Below, piece by piece: positions 17,000 to 25,119 of a DNA stretch of 54,888 nt. The DNA lies in contig CACZFM010000014.1 in NCBI GenBank assembly GCA_902780495.1, forward strand, positions 1 to 54,888. The letters run 5' to 3'. The DNA comes from an uncultured Bacteroidales bacterium (GTDB taxonomy: Bacteria > Bacteroidota > Bacteroidia > Bacteroidales > Paludibacteraceae). The notes below the pieces were generated by a model. That model was not told the DNA's origin. It ran no database searches and worked only from the letters and a program-made list of their open reading frames with translations. Each line of letters opens with the position of its first letter. The first letter of the stretch is position 1. The translations under genes and the position numbers were made by a program.

Positions 17000-18003
17000 A
17001 ACACTGGATACTTGCCATATTGACCCTCTGCGTTACAACAGGATGCACCCATCCTTTCGGAAACGTGTATGACAACACTCCTGCGGGAAACATGGAGGCG
17101 CTGTGGAGCATTATTGACGAGAAATACTGCTTTCTGGACGAGAAAGATGTAGATTGGGAAGCACTAAAACAACCGTATATCGATAGTGCCAAACTGTTAG
17201 CGCCCGGTGACAAACTCGCCTTGTTTGACTTAATGGAACGGATGATTAACCGCTTGGAAGACGGACATGTGAATCTATATACCAGTTTCGACCGTTCACA
17301 GTGCGTGTCTTGGTACAAAGGCTATCCGGAAAACTACGACGAACGCCTAATTAACGAACTATATATCAACAACAGCCGATATGCCGGCGGCATGTACTAC
17401 CAGCGCATTGCGGATGATGCAATAGGGTATATCTACTGCGGGTCATTTGAGATTGGTGCAAGTTCCGCCAATATGTATTACATTTTGACCGCGTTCCGCG
17501 ATTGCAAAGGCATTGTGCTGGATGTGCGTAACAATGGTGGTGGCAGTTTAGAGTATGCCTATACGCTGGCATCCACATTCTTTGACCATGACACTACTAT
17601 CGGTTACTGGCAGCATAAGACCGGTAAACGGCACAGCGATTTCTCCGAACTCAAGCCCATAAAGATAAAGAAAGATGACATGCCCAGCAAGTGGTTGCGC
17701 CCCGTGATTGTCCTTCAGAACAGACATACCTACTCTGCCGCCAACTCGTTTGTCAATGCCATGCGATATGGCAGGAACGTACTGCTGTTAGGAGGTATGA
17801 GCGGTGGCGGAGGTGGCATGCCGTTAAGTTATGAACTGCCCAACGGATGGCTCATCCGCTTTTCCAGTATCCGAATGTATGATGCCGACCACAAGTCCAT
17901 AGAGGGCGGTATTGCCCCTCATGTATATGAAACTTTGCGCAGCACAGACAAGGATGACCTGATAGAACATGCCGTGCAACTAATCAACAAAGCCTATGAA
18001 TAA
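16996..18003 (+). CDS. S41 family peptidase lipoprotein
   Basis: 335 residues from the ATG at 16996, chosen because it overlaps the preceding stop and opens a lipoprotein signal (MKHWILAILTLCVTTGC, Cys 17). C-terminal-processing-protease core: IGYIYCGSF, LDVRNNGGGSLEYA (oxyanion/substrate strand) and TYSAANSFVNAM containing the candidate nucleophile Ser, followed by GGMSGGGGGMP. No PDZ domain is evident between signal and core. Probably acts in the periplasm on envelope proteins. Overlaps lolD by 8 bases. Confidence 0.85.
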   Translation: MKHWILAILTLCVTTGCTHPFGNVYDNTPAGNMEALWSIIDEKYCFLDEKDVDWEALKQPYIDSAKLLAPGDKLALFDLMERMINRLEDGHVNLYTSFDRSQCVSWYKGYPENYDERLINELYINNSRYAGGMYYQRIADDAIGYIYCGSFEIGASSANMYYILTAFRDCKGIVLDVRNNGGGSLEYAYTLASTFFDHDTTIGYWQHKTGKRHSDFSELKPIKIKKDDMPSKWLRPVIVLQNRHTYSAANSFVNAMRYGRNVLLLGGMSGGGGGMPLSYELPNGWLIRFSSIRMYDADHKSIEGGIAPHVYETLRSTDKDDLIEHAVQLINKAYE

Positions 18004-18661
18004 CATTAGTATAGAAGTACGTGATATCCACAAACGCTTCGGCACATTGGAAGTGCTGAAAGGAGTAAATCTGGAGGTTAGAAAAGGTGAGATTCTGGCA
18101 TTAGTGGGGAAAAGCGGTGCCGGCAAGACCACATTACTCCAAATAATCGGGACTTTGGACCGTCCTGACCAAGGGAGTGTGCTGATAGACGGTGAGGATG
18201 TGTTTGCTTTCAATGACAAACAGATGGCGGCATTCCGCAACCAGAAAATCGGTTTTATTTTCCAATTCCACCAATTGCTTCCTGAATTTACTGCGATAGA
18301 GAATGTGATGATGCCGGCATTGATAGCAGGATGGAGCAAAGACAAGGCTGCTGCCCGTGCGAAAGACTTGCTGGAAAGTCTGGCGATGGGAACCCATCTG
18401 GAACACAAACCCATGCAAATGAGTGGGGGAGAGCAACAACGCGTGGCAGCTGCGCGTGCCCTAATGATGTCTCCCAAGGTGATTCTTGCCGATGAACCGA
18501 GTGGGAGTCTGGACGAAGCGAACAAGAAAGAGTTACATAAACTGCTGCTTCAATTGCGGGATACGTATGGTCAAACCATCATTATCGTAACACATGACAA
18601 AGAATTGGCCGAAATATCCGACCGAGTGGTGGAAATAAAGGACGGCAAAATCGTGGAGTAA
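17996..18661 (+). CDS. lolD: Lipoprotein-releasing-type ABC transporter ATP-binding protein
   Basis: 221 residues. Walker A GKSGAGKT (38-45), Q-loop FQFHQLLPEF, signature MSGGEQQR, Walker B VILADEPSG and H-loop VTHD are all intact. The Q-loop sequence and overall size are those of LolD/MacB-class ATPases that drive lipoprotein release from the inner membrane. No LolC/E permease is next to it, so the partner is elsewhere. It starts inside the peptidase gene and is followed by the lipoprotein GldB. Confidence 0.88.
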   Translation: MNNISIEVRDIHKRFGTLEVLKGVNLEVRKGEILALVGKSGAGKTTLLQIIGTLDRPDQGSVLIDGEDVFAFNDKQMAAFRNQKIGFIFQFHQLLPEFTAIENVMMPALIAGWSKDKAAARAKDLLESLAMGTHLEHKPMQMSGGEQQRVAAARALMMSPKVILADEPSGSLDEANKKELHKLLLQLRDTYGQTIIIVTHDKELAEISDRVVEIKDGKIVE

Positions 18662-18682
18662 ACCTAATATATCCGGAAAGCC

Positions 18683-19684
18683 ATGAAAAAGACTTCTATT
18701 TTATTTCTTGCTATAGCACTTTGGGGTTGCCAATCCTCCCGCACCTTTTTTCCCCGCCATCTGCCGGAAGAAGAGGTGAAAATTGTCCGCTTCGACAATG
18801 CAATCATCGGAGTCAGGAGCGATTCGGTGATGGCTGATATCCGTTCGTTATATCGTGATTTTCCCGACTTTATGCCCTATTTTGTGGAAAACATACTGGG
18901 CATCCCGTCCGCAGATACCGCTTATCTTGCAGAAGCACTGCCTAAGTTTCTGAATGACACTATCTACGGCTTCAAGTCCACCAATATGCGCGAACAGGAA
19001 TTGCTGAAAGATGTCAGTTCCATCGAAAAAGACTTGTCCGGCGCCTTTGCCCGTGCTAAATACCTATATCCGGAATGGGAGATTCCACAAGTAACCCTTT
19101 TCGTATCCGGTTTTAATGCTTCGGTACTGTTTGTGGGCAACGATTTTGCCGTAGGCGGAGACATGTATCTTGGTAGCGATTACGAATACTACAACCGAGT
19201 GGTGAACGACTATCAGAAAACGACTATGCGCCCCGAATGTATCGCGGAGGATGTGGTCAGCGCGTGGCTGTTCCGCAACATTCCCTATACGAGCAGCAAG
19301 AACCGGTTGCTGGAGAATATGCTTTACCGCGGCAAAATCATGTACCTGCTTTCCCAATTGTTCCCCGACACCGCCCCATGGGAAACAATGGGGTACACTA
19401 AAGCCCAATGGGACTGGTGCGTGCAATACGAAAAGGCTATATGGAACAGGATGATGGATCAAAAAGACCTATTCAAAGCCGAACAGCGTGTGATGAATTC
19501 GTATTTGAATGACGGTCCGTTTACTTCGGAAATCTCTCAAGATTCGCCCGGTAGACTCGGCACGTGGGTAGGGTGGAGGATTGTAGAAAGTTATATGAAC
19601 CACCATGAAGAAGTAAGTTTGCAGGCACTAATGGAAAACGGTGATGCCCAGCGGATTTTGGAAGAAAGTTACTACAGACCATAG
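18683..19684 (+). CDS. gldB: Gliding-motility lipoprotein GldB homologue
   Basis: 333 residues. Lipoprotein signal MKKTSILFLAIALWGC (Cys 16). The mature part has the features of GldB: RFDNAIIGVRSDSVMADIRSL near the start, a long helical middle, FNASVLFVGNDFAVGGDMYLG and GRLGTWVGWRIVESYM near the end, reminiscent of zinc-peptidase-like DUF2268 proteins. In Flavobacterium GldB is needed for gliding; in non-gliding Bacteroidales its role is unclear but may relate to envelope or type IX function. 21 bases after lolD. Confidence 0.82.
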   Translation: MKKTSILFLAIALWGCQSSRTFFPRHLPEEEVKIVRFDNAIIGVRSDSVMADIRSLYRDFPDFMPYFVENILGIPSADTAYLAEALPKFLNDTIYGFKSTNMREQELLKDVSSIEKDLSGAFARAKYLYPEWEIPQVTLFVSGFNASVLFVGNDFAVGGDMYLGSDYEYYNRVVNDYQKTTMRPECIAEDVVSAWLFRNIPYTSSKNRLLENMLYRGKIMYLLSQLFPDTAPWETMGYTKAQWDWCVQYEKAIWNRMMDQKDLFKAEQRVMNSYLNDGPFTSEISQDSPGRLGTWVGWRIVESYMNHHEEVSLQALMENGDAQRILEESYYRP

Positions 19685-19697
19685 AAAGCACAATGAT

Positions 19698-20912
19698 ATG
19701 AACAGAACAGATTTTCCCATACTAAACGAAACTATTTACGGGAAACCCCTTGTCTATCTGGACAATGCCGCTACTACACAGAAACCGCAACAGGTGCTGG
19801 ATACGATGGTGGAGGCATATAGTCGCTACAACGCCAATATCCATCGCGGCGTACATCATTTAAGTCAAGTCGCAACAGAACGGCACGAAGCTGCCAGACA
19901 GCGTGTGGCAGACTTTATCGGAGCACGTTCCGCCAAGGAGATTATCTTCACGAAAGGAACCACGGACAGCTTAAATATGCTGGCGTTTTCGTTCGGCGAA
20001 GCATTTATCCACGAAGGAGATGAGATAATAGTCAGCCAGTTAGAGCATCATTCCAATATCGTTCCCTGGCAGATGCTGTGCGCACGCAAGAAAGCCGTGC
20101 TAAAGGTTATTCCTCTGAAAGAAGACCTGTCGATAGACACAGCAGTTTACGAAAGTCTGCTTACCGAAAAGACAAAGTTAGTATCTATTGCGCATGTAAG
20201 CAATGTACTGGGTATTATCAATCCCGTCAAGGAAATGATACGAATAGCCCATGCAAAAGGTATTATGGTCGCCATTGACGGTGCCCAATCGGTGCCACAT
20301 ATCGAAACGGATGTGCAAGACTTGGATTGCGATTTCCTTGTGTTCTCGGCACACAAGATGTACGGTCCCACCGGTCTGGGTGTGTTGTACGGAAAAGAAG
20401 AACTGCTGAACCAAATACCACCGGCAGAGGGAGGTGGCGAAATGATAGAGCATGTGCGTTGGGAAAAGACCACATACAATGTTCTTCCCTATAAGTTTGA
20501 AGCAGGGACACCAGACTTTATTGGTAGTTACACATTCAAATCGGCATTGGATTACATCACAGCTGCAGGGCGCAAGGAGATAGAGAGAAACGAACAGGCA
20601 CTGACTACCTATGCGGAAGAACAACTGCAGTCTATATCAGGCGTAAAAGTATATGCTTCCGGACTAACGAAAGCCGGTGCCGTATCTTTTAACTGCTATG
20701 CCGGAGAGAAACTCATCCATCCTTTCGATATAGGGACACTGCTTGATAAACAGGGTGTGGCCGTGCGGACCGGACATCATTGCGCTGAACCGCTGATTGA
20801 TTTTCTGGGCGTTCCAGGAACTGTACGGGTGTCGTTCGCCATGTATAACACCCAAGAAGAGGTGGACCGCTTCATCAAGGCTCTACGCACAGCCATTGCT
20901 ATGTTATCATGA
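19698..20912 (+). CDS. sufS: SufS-type cysteine desulfurase
   Basis: 404 residues from the ATG at 19698; an in-frame ATG at 19641 lies within gldB. PLP lysine in FSAHKMYGPTG (~223), active-site Cys in RTGHHCAEPL (~358), and the group II pattern NIHRGVHHLSQ. It removes sulfur from cysteine for Fe-S cluster assembly. sufBCD and sufE are not in the window, so this copy is detached from the usual operon. It could supply sulfur for the Fe-S-rich Rnf complex. Confidence 0.95.
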   Translation: MNRTDFPILNETIYGKPLVYLDNAATTQKPQQVLDTMVEAYSRYNANIHRGVHHLSQVATERHEAARQRVADFIGARSAKEIIFTKGTTDSLNMLAFSFGEAFIHEGDEIIVSQLEHHSNIVPWQMLCARKKAVLKVIPLKEDLSIDTAVYESLLTEKTKLVSIAHVSNVLGIINPVKEMIRIAHAKGIMVAIDGAQSVPHIETDVQDLDCDFLVFSAHKMYGPTGLGVLYGKEELLNQIPPAEGGGEMIEHVRWEKTTYNVLPYKFEAGTPDFIGSYTFKSALDYITAAGRKEIERNEQALTTYAEEQLQSISGVKVYASGLTKAGAVSFNCYAGEKLIHPFDIGTLLDKQGVAVRTGHHCAEPLIDFLGVPGTVRVSFAMYNTQEEVDRFIKALRTAIAMLS

Positions 20913-21850
20913 AACGATTGAGAGTGCTTTTGCTTGCCGTTCTGTCGGTGTTGCCATTGGTTGCACAGGCGGAAACGTCCTTGTTCCGCGTAATCAGTTA
21001 TAACGTAGAGAACTTTTTTGACCCTGCACGCGATTCCCTTAAGCGAGACCAAGATTTTACTCCTGAAGGGAAATTCCATTGGACTATTTCCCACATGCAC
21101 CGCAAAGCCGAACAGATTGCCAAGGTGATTGCCTGTGCGGGCGGATGGGGCACTCCGGCATTGGTGGGACTATGCGAAGTGGAGAACAGGCATTGTATGA
21201 ACGTGCTGTGCGAGAAACTAAAGTCATATCCTTACCATATTTTGCATTTTGAAAGCCCAGACGAACGTGGTATAGACGTGGCGCTACTGTATGATCCTTA
21301 TCAGTTTAAGCTAATAGATTCCGCTGCTATCTCTGTTCCTTTAGGCGAAGACAAGACACGTGACATCCTATATGCGCAAGGTGTGACGCGAACGAAAGAT
21401 ACACTGCATGTGTTTATGGTTCATCTGCCGTCCATGGCAGGAGGTGCCAAAACCTCAGAATGGAAACGTCAGGCAGGAAAAGACCGGATACGACACAAAA
21501 CCGACAGTATTCTTGCGCGCCACCCACAAGCGCAAATTATCGTCATGGGGGACATGAATTGTTCCGCGCAGGATGATATAGCAGGCTTGCATAATAAGAT
21601 GCTTAAAATGGAGAAAAAGGGGCTTGGAACTGAGAAATATCATGGGGTGTGGGCTTGTTTGGATCAAATTTACCTTTCAGATGCCTTAAATGAGGTGAGC
21701 GAAGTGCAGATTTTTGCCCCTTTGTGGCTTCAAGAACGAGATGAGCGGTATGCGGGACTCAAACCTAAACGGACATATATCGGGTACAAATACCAGCGGA
21801 ACGGGTACAGCGACCATTTGCCCGTGGTATTGGATATTCGGCACAATTGA
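20909..21850 (+). CDS. Secreted endonuclease/exonuclease/phosphatase family protein
   Basis: 313 residues. Signal peptide MKRLRVLLLAVLSVLPLVAQA. EEP-fold motifs: ISYNVENFFDP (Asn), VGLCEVEN (metal Glu), VHLPS, VMGDMNCSAQD (Asp-x-Asn) and YSDHLPVVLD (Asp-His). All catalytic positions look present, so it should be an active phosphodiesterase or nuclease in the periplasm or outside. Substrate unknown (DNA, lipid or phosphate ester). Start overlaps the sufS stop by 4 bases; last gene of the uvrC run. Confidence 0.88.
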   Translation: MKRLRVLLLAVLSVLPLVAQAETSLFRVISYNVENFFDPARDSLKRDQDFTPEGKFHWTISHMHRKAEQIAKVIACAGGWGTPALVGLCEVENRHCMNVLCEKLKSYPYHILHFESPDERGIDVALLYDPYQFKLIDSAAISVPLGEDKTRDILYAQGVTRTKDTLHVFMVHLPSMAGGAKTSEWKRQAGKDRIRHKTDSILARHPQAQIIVMGDMNCSAQDDIAGLHNKMLKMEKKGLGTEKYHGVWACLDQIYLSDALNEVSEVQIFAPLWLQERDERYAGLKPKRTYIGYKYQRNGYSDHLPVVLDIRHN

Positions 21851-21864
21851 CCGATAAAGGTCGC

Positions 21865-22007
21865 TATATCTATCGTATATCTATCGTATATCTAACGTAT
21901 ATCTATCGTATATCTATCGTATATCTATCGTATATCTAACGTATATCTATCGTGTATCTATCGTGTATCTATCGTGTATCTATCGTATATCTATCGTATA
22001 TCTATCG
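21865..22007 (+). repeat. Thirteen-unit 11-bp tandem array
   Basis: 143 bases of exactly 13 units: TATATCTATCG (A), TATATCTAACG (B) and TGTATCTATCG (C), in the order A A B A A A B A C C C A A. It fills the space between the convergent EEP gene and the minus-strand gene ending at 22053. The reverse complement of the same three unit types makes up the array at 54473. Confidence 0.96.
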
Positions 22008-22052
22008 TGTTTAACCCGAGAATTGTCCGAGAAAAGCAGGTATATAATTCCC

Positions 22053-22775
22053 CTAAAAAGCGAGTGCCAAGCCTAATTGATTGGGTGCAATAGACCAACG
22101 CAACTGTACGGCTGCCTTGTCAAATCGGGAATTATAAAGATCAATCGCCTTATTGTATTTTGCGGGTGCGCACAAAACCATCCCCAGCCCCACTCCAGCA
22201 GAGACCAGTGCCCCACATGCCAACCCAACACCCGCATCCCGGGTTCCTGTGACCATAGCAACACTCCCTCCTGTGGCCAAGCCTGCACCTATTATAACGA
22301 ACACAGAACCACCTACCACCAGGCTTTTCCCTTTTTGCCATTGTGCATAGGCGATAGAATCCTCGCGCTGAAGAATCCTCTCCACCTCTTTGGAAGATAT
22401 ATAGGTTTCATCACACAGATAGTGTCCGTTGTCCCGATAAATACGCCCCCGTAAAGCCATTGGCGCAGGTTTAGCATTCTCCACCGGCGTCACAGGCAAA
22501 GCAACCGGTGTAGTGTCCGACTTTACGGTCACAGAAGATTGATTGTAGAGTACGACTTTCCCATTGGAATAGATGACTGAACTAATCTCCGAAGTGGCCA
22601 TCACGAAGAGAGGCCCTTCCAAATTGTCCCATTCTTTGTACTTGATTTCCGCCTTTGACACTTCCATAATTTTCGCTTCAATCTTTTGCGCGTCAGAAGT
22701 AATAATAATGTCCTGCGCGAAAGTCAGCAATGCCATCATCGTCGTGCAGATACAGCAAAAAAGTCTCTGTTTCAT
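22053..22775 (-). CDS. Envelope protein with N-terminal beta domain and Gly-rich transmembrane hairpin
   Basis: 240 residues from the ATG at 22775; ATGs at 22787 and 22808 are less likely because the promoter's -7 box covers 22806-22813. Signal peptide MKQRLFCCICTTMMALLTFA, then a ~60-residue domain (DIIITSDAQKIEAKIMEV, IKYKEWDNLEGP, ISSVIYSNGKV) that occurs in many Bacteroidetes secreted proteins. After a helical linker come two Gly/Ala-rich hydrophobic segments (SLVVGGSVFVIIGAGLATGG and a similar one after it). No function recognised. Confidence 0.7.
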   Translation of the reverse strand: MKQRLFCCICTTMMALLTFAQDIIITSDAQKIEAKIMEVSKAEIKYKEWDNLEGPLFVMATSEISSVIYSNGKVVLYNQSSVTVKSDTTPVALPVTPVENAKPAPMALRGRIYRDNGHYLCDETYISSKEVERILQREDSIAYAQWQKGKSLVVGGSVFVIIGAGLATGGSVAMVTGTRDAGVGLACGALVSAGVGLGMVLCAPAKYNKAIDLYNSRFDKAAVQLRWSIAPNQLGLALAF

Positions 22776-22805
22776 ATTCTTATCCATTATGTCGGTTTGC
22801 GAGCA

Positions 22806-22836
22806 CAAAGATACAGCTTTCGGCGATAGTAGCCAA
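22806..22836 (-). promoter_or_regulatory. Promoter of the 22053-22775 gene
   Basis: Minus-strand TTG (22834-22836), 20-base spacer, TATCTTTG (22806-22813). This separates the gene from the operon upstream of it and places transcription start near 22799. Confidence 0.75.
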
Positions 22837-22875
22837 AAGTTCGATTTCGATTATCGAAGTTATCGAAAAATGTTA

Positions 22876-23520
22876 TTACAAAATGCGCTCTATTTCTGCC
22901 AAGGCGGCAGTTATTTTGCTTTTCGTCTTGCTGGGTATTGCCTCATTGAACTGACTTGATGAGGGTACGTTTTTGCCGGTTGTGCGTTCTACCCACATTC
23001 TCAGCGCATGTTTGTCGTTCAATTTGATTTTTCCTTTCTGCTCCAATGCCGTGAGGTATTGCGAGACCAATGCAAGATTGATGGCTTCCGGTTTATTGCC
23101 GTTTGGCGGAAGATTGCGCAGAAGCGTTATGATTTGTGCTTCTTGTTCAGGCAAAAGGTTGCATAAAGGGGAATAATCCGATAGAACAGAAAAAGGTTGT
23201 GGTTTAGCGGTCTTTTGCTGTAGTATAAAGTTTACTTTCCGTTCGAAATCCTCCTCTTCTTCGCTTTTAACAAACGGCGCCAAAACAATGCGACCTATCA
23301 CACAGATACATGCCAATCCCCCCAAGCTCCACCAAAGGTACTTGTAGACAATAAGAACAATGCTCCATGCCGGTGAATCAAAATGTATGCCACACTTAAC
23401 CAACAAGACCTTTATACCTGCTAACGTAGCCAGAACAATTCCGGTAACGACTAATCCGTTCAGGAATTTGCCTGCGGTCCGATCAATGCGATATAATAAT
23501 TGTTGTGTGCCGATATTCAT
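22876..23520 (-). CDS. Hypothetical inner-membrane protein with cytoplasmic C-terminal domain
   Basis: 214 residues. Two hydrophobic segments (about residues 20-40 and 52-78, LVVTGIVLATLAGIKVLLV and WWSLGGLACICVIGRIVLA) are followed by an acidic patch (SEEEEDFE) and a ~110-residue soluble helical domain with LLPEQEAQIITLLRNLP and a Ser/Lys-rich tail. No family recognised. 22 bases downstream of the dipeptidase gene, so probably last in the yhcH-glgB-nagB-ddpX operon. Confidence 0.7.
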   Translation of the reverse strand: MNIGTQQLLYRIDRTAGKFLNGLVVTGIVLATLAGIKVLLVKCGIHFDSPAWSIVLIVYKYLWWSLGGLACICVIGRIVLAPFVKSEEEEDFERKVNFILQQKTAKPQPFSVLSDYSPLCNLLPEQEAQIITLLRNLPPNGNKPEAINLALVSQYLTALEQKGKIKLNDKHALRMWVERTTGKNVPSSSQFNEAIPSKTKSKITAALAEIERIL

Positions 23521-23542
23521 ATAACGCCCCTGTAAGACTTGT

Positions 23543-24283
23543 TTACAGCCTCTTTACGGGGAATGTGAAGTAGGTGTCTGGGAAAGGTTCGTTGGCAAGG
23601 GTGAAGTGCCACCACTCGCTGTCAATAGGCAGGAAGCCGTGACGTAACATCACTTCGCGCAGCAACATACGATTTCGGAACTGCTCCTCTGTCAATGCAC
23701 CGCCCGTATATTCGCCTGTATCGGGATTGCCGCAGAAGTCAGGATGACTCTCTTCGCCGAACCAATCGAACACTCCGCCCATATCCACTTCCTTGCCTGT
23801 GGCTTCATCAAAAAGGGTCAGGTCGACTGTTGAGCCGCGCGTATGTCCCGAACGGGAAAGGATATAGTTCTGCTCGAAGAGAACGGGCTTTTCGAGCATG
23901 GGGTAGAAATAACGCTTTGTGAGGGTGTCGGAAGGGTTCTGCGCCCAACGAACGAAATGGTCCACCGCACATTGCGGACGGTAGGCGTCATAAATCTTAA
24001 GGCGATAACCCTTTGCTTTCATCTCATCACTGACAACCTTCAGCGAATCCGCCGATTGTCTGGTCATCAATGCTGTCGGCTCCAGATAGCCATCTACTCG
24101 AGTGCCCACGAAATTAAAGGTGGAGTGATACCGAATCTCCAGAATGGCATCAGGAATGACATCTGTTATGACAACGAAGTTCTCGGAACCGTCAGAAGTT
24201 TTCTTAGTGTTATTGTATAGCAGCAGTCCGGTGCAGACAATGACACAGATAGCAATGGAGATGATAAGTTTGGCACGTTTCAT
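23543..24283 (-). CDS. ddpX: D-alanyl-D-alanine dipeptidase (VanX/DdpX type)
   Basis: 246 residues, M15D metallopeptidase. An N-terminal membrane anchor or signal (residues 5-23) is followed by YDAYRP (Arg102, transition-state Arg), SGHTRGSTVD with zinc ligands His147 and Asp154, and DSEWWHF with catalytic Glu223 and zinc ligand His226. It splits D-Ala-D-Ala, here most likely in the periplasm for peptidoglycan turnover rather than vancomycin resistance, since no VanA/VanH/VanS/VanR genes are near. It is 15 bases after nagB, a fellow peptidoglycan/amino-sugar recycling enzyme. Confidence 0.92.
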   Translation of the reverse strand: MKRAKLIISIAICVIVCTGLLLYNNTKKTSDGSENFVVITDVIPDAILEIRYHSTFNFVGTRVDGYLEPTALMTRQSADSLKVVSDEMKAKGYRLKIYDAYRPQCAVDHFVRWAQNPSDTLTKRYFYPMLEKPVLFEQNYILSRSGHTRGSTVDLTLFDEATGKEVDMGGVFDWFGEESHPDFCGNPDTGEYTGGALTEEQFRNRMLLREVMLRHGFLPIDSEWWHFTLANEPFPDTYFTFPVKRL

Positions 24284-24298
24284 ATGGCGAGTAACTGA

Positions 24299-25099
24299 TT
24301 AGTCCACGGCAAGATGGTCACGCTCGATATCCAAGAAATATTTATACGTTCCGACCTTGAGTTCATCGCAGGCGCTTTCGTCACAAACGATGATACCATG
24401 CTGGTGCATCTGCAGAGCAGAGACGGTCCACATGTGCGAGATAGGTCTTTCGATGGCATGTAGCAAGGCGCGGGCTTTGTTGTGGCCATTGACGAGCACC
24501 ATGACTTCTTTGGCATCCATGACCGTTCCGACACCGACGGTAAGGGCAGTCTTCGGCACTTTGGTAATATCGTTGTCGAAGAAACGCGAGTTGGCAATGA
24601 TGGTATCGGTGGTCAGCTCTTTCATGCGGGTGCGAGAGGTGAGAGACGAACCCGGTTCATTGAATGCGATATGTCCGTCGGGACCTATGCCGCCGATGAA
24701 GAGATGAATACCGCCATATTGCTTAATTTTCGCCTCATAGCGTGCGCATTCCGCTTTCAGGTCGGTGGCATTTCCGTTGAGGATATTCACGTTCTGCTGC
24801 GGGATATCGATATGGGAGAAGAAGTTTTTCCACATGAACGAATGATAGCTTTCGGGGTGGTCTTCTGGAATACCGACATACTCATCCATATTGAACGTGA
24901 CGACATTACGGAAACTGACCTTTCCTTCCTGATAGAGACGGATGAGGTTTCTATACATTCCGATGGGCGAAGAGCCTGTGGGCAGGCCCAAGACAAAGGG
25001 ATTACTCTCTTTGGGCGCAAACTCGTTGATACGTTCCATCACATAGTTAGCCGCCCAACGGCTCATGAGGTCATAGTCTTTTTCGATGATTACACGCAT
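24299..25099 (-). CDS. nagB: Glucosamine-6-phosphate deaminase
   Basis: 266 residues, typical for NagB. Motifs: [16 protein letters not shown] (phosphate site), TFNMDEYVG (catalytic Asp), [18 protein letters not shown] (His and Glu of the active site) and the lid region. It converts glucosamine-6-phosphate to fructose-6-phosphate and ammonia, feeding amino sugars into glycolysis. Between glgB (20 bases) and ddpX (15 bases). Confidence 0.97.
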   Translation of the reverse strand: MRVIIEKDYDLMSRWAANYVMERINEFAPKESNPFVLGLPTGSSPIGMYRNLIRLYQEGKVSFRNVVTFNMDEYVGIPEDHPESYHSFMWKNFFSHIDIPQQNVNILNGNATDLKAECARYEAKIKQYGGIHLFIGGIGPDGHIAFNEPGSSLTSRTRMKELTTDTIIANSRFFDNDITKVPKTALTVGVGTVMDAKEVMVLVNGHNKARALLHAIERPISHMWTVSALQMHQHGIIVCDESACDELKVGTYKYFLDIERDHLAVD

Positions 25100-25119
25100 A
25101 GTTGAGAGGGTTTAAAGGG

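Noticed and set aside
21865..22007. CRISPR-like array
   Set aside because: Units are 11 bases and directly adjoin; there are no spacers and no cas genes.
23543..24283. Vancomycin-resistance gene vanX
   Set aside because: The enzyme family is right but vanH, vanA and the two-component genes are absent and the neighbours are recycling genes.
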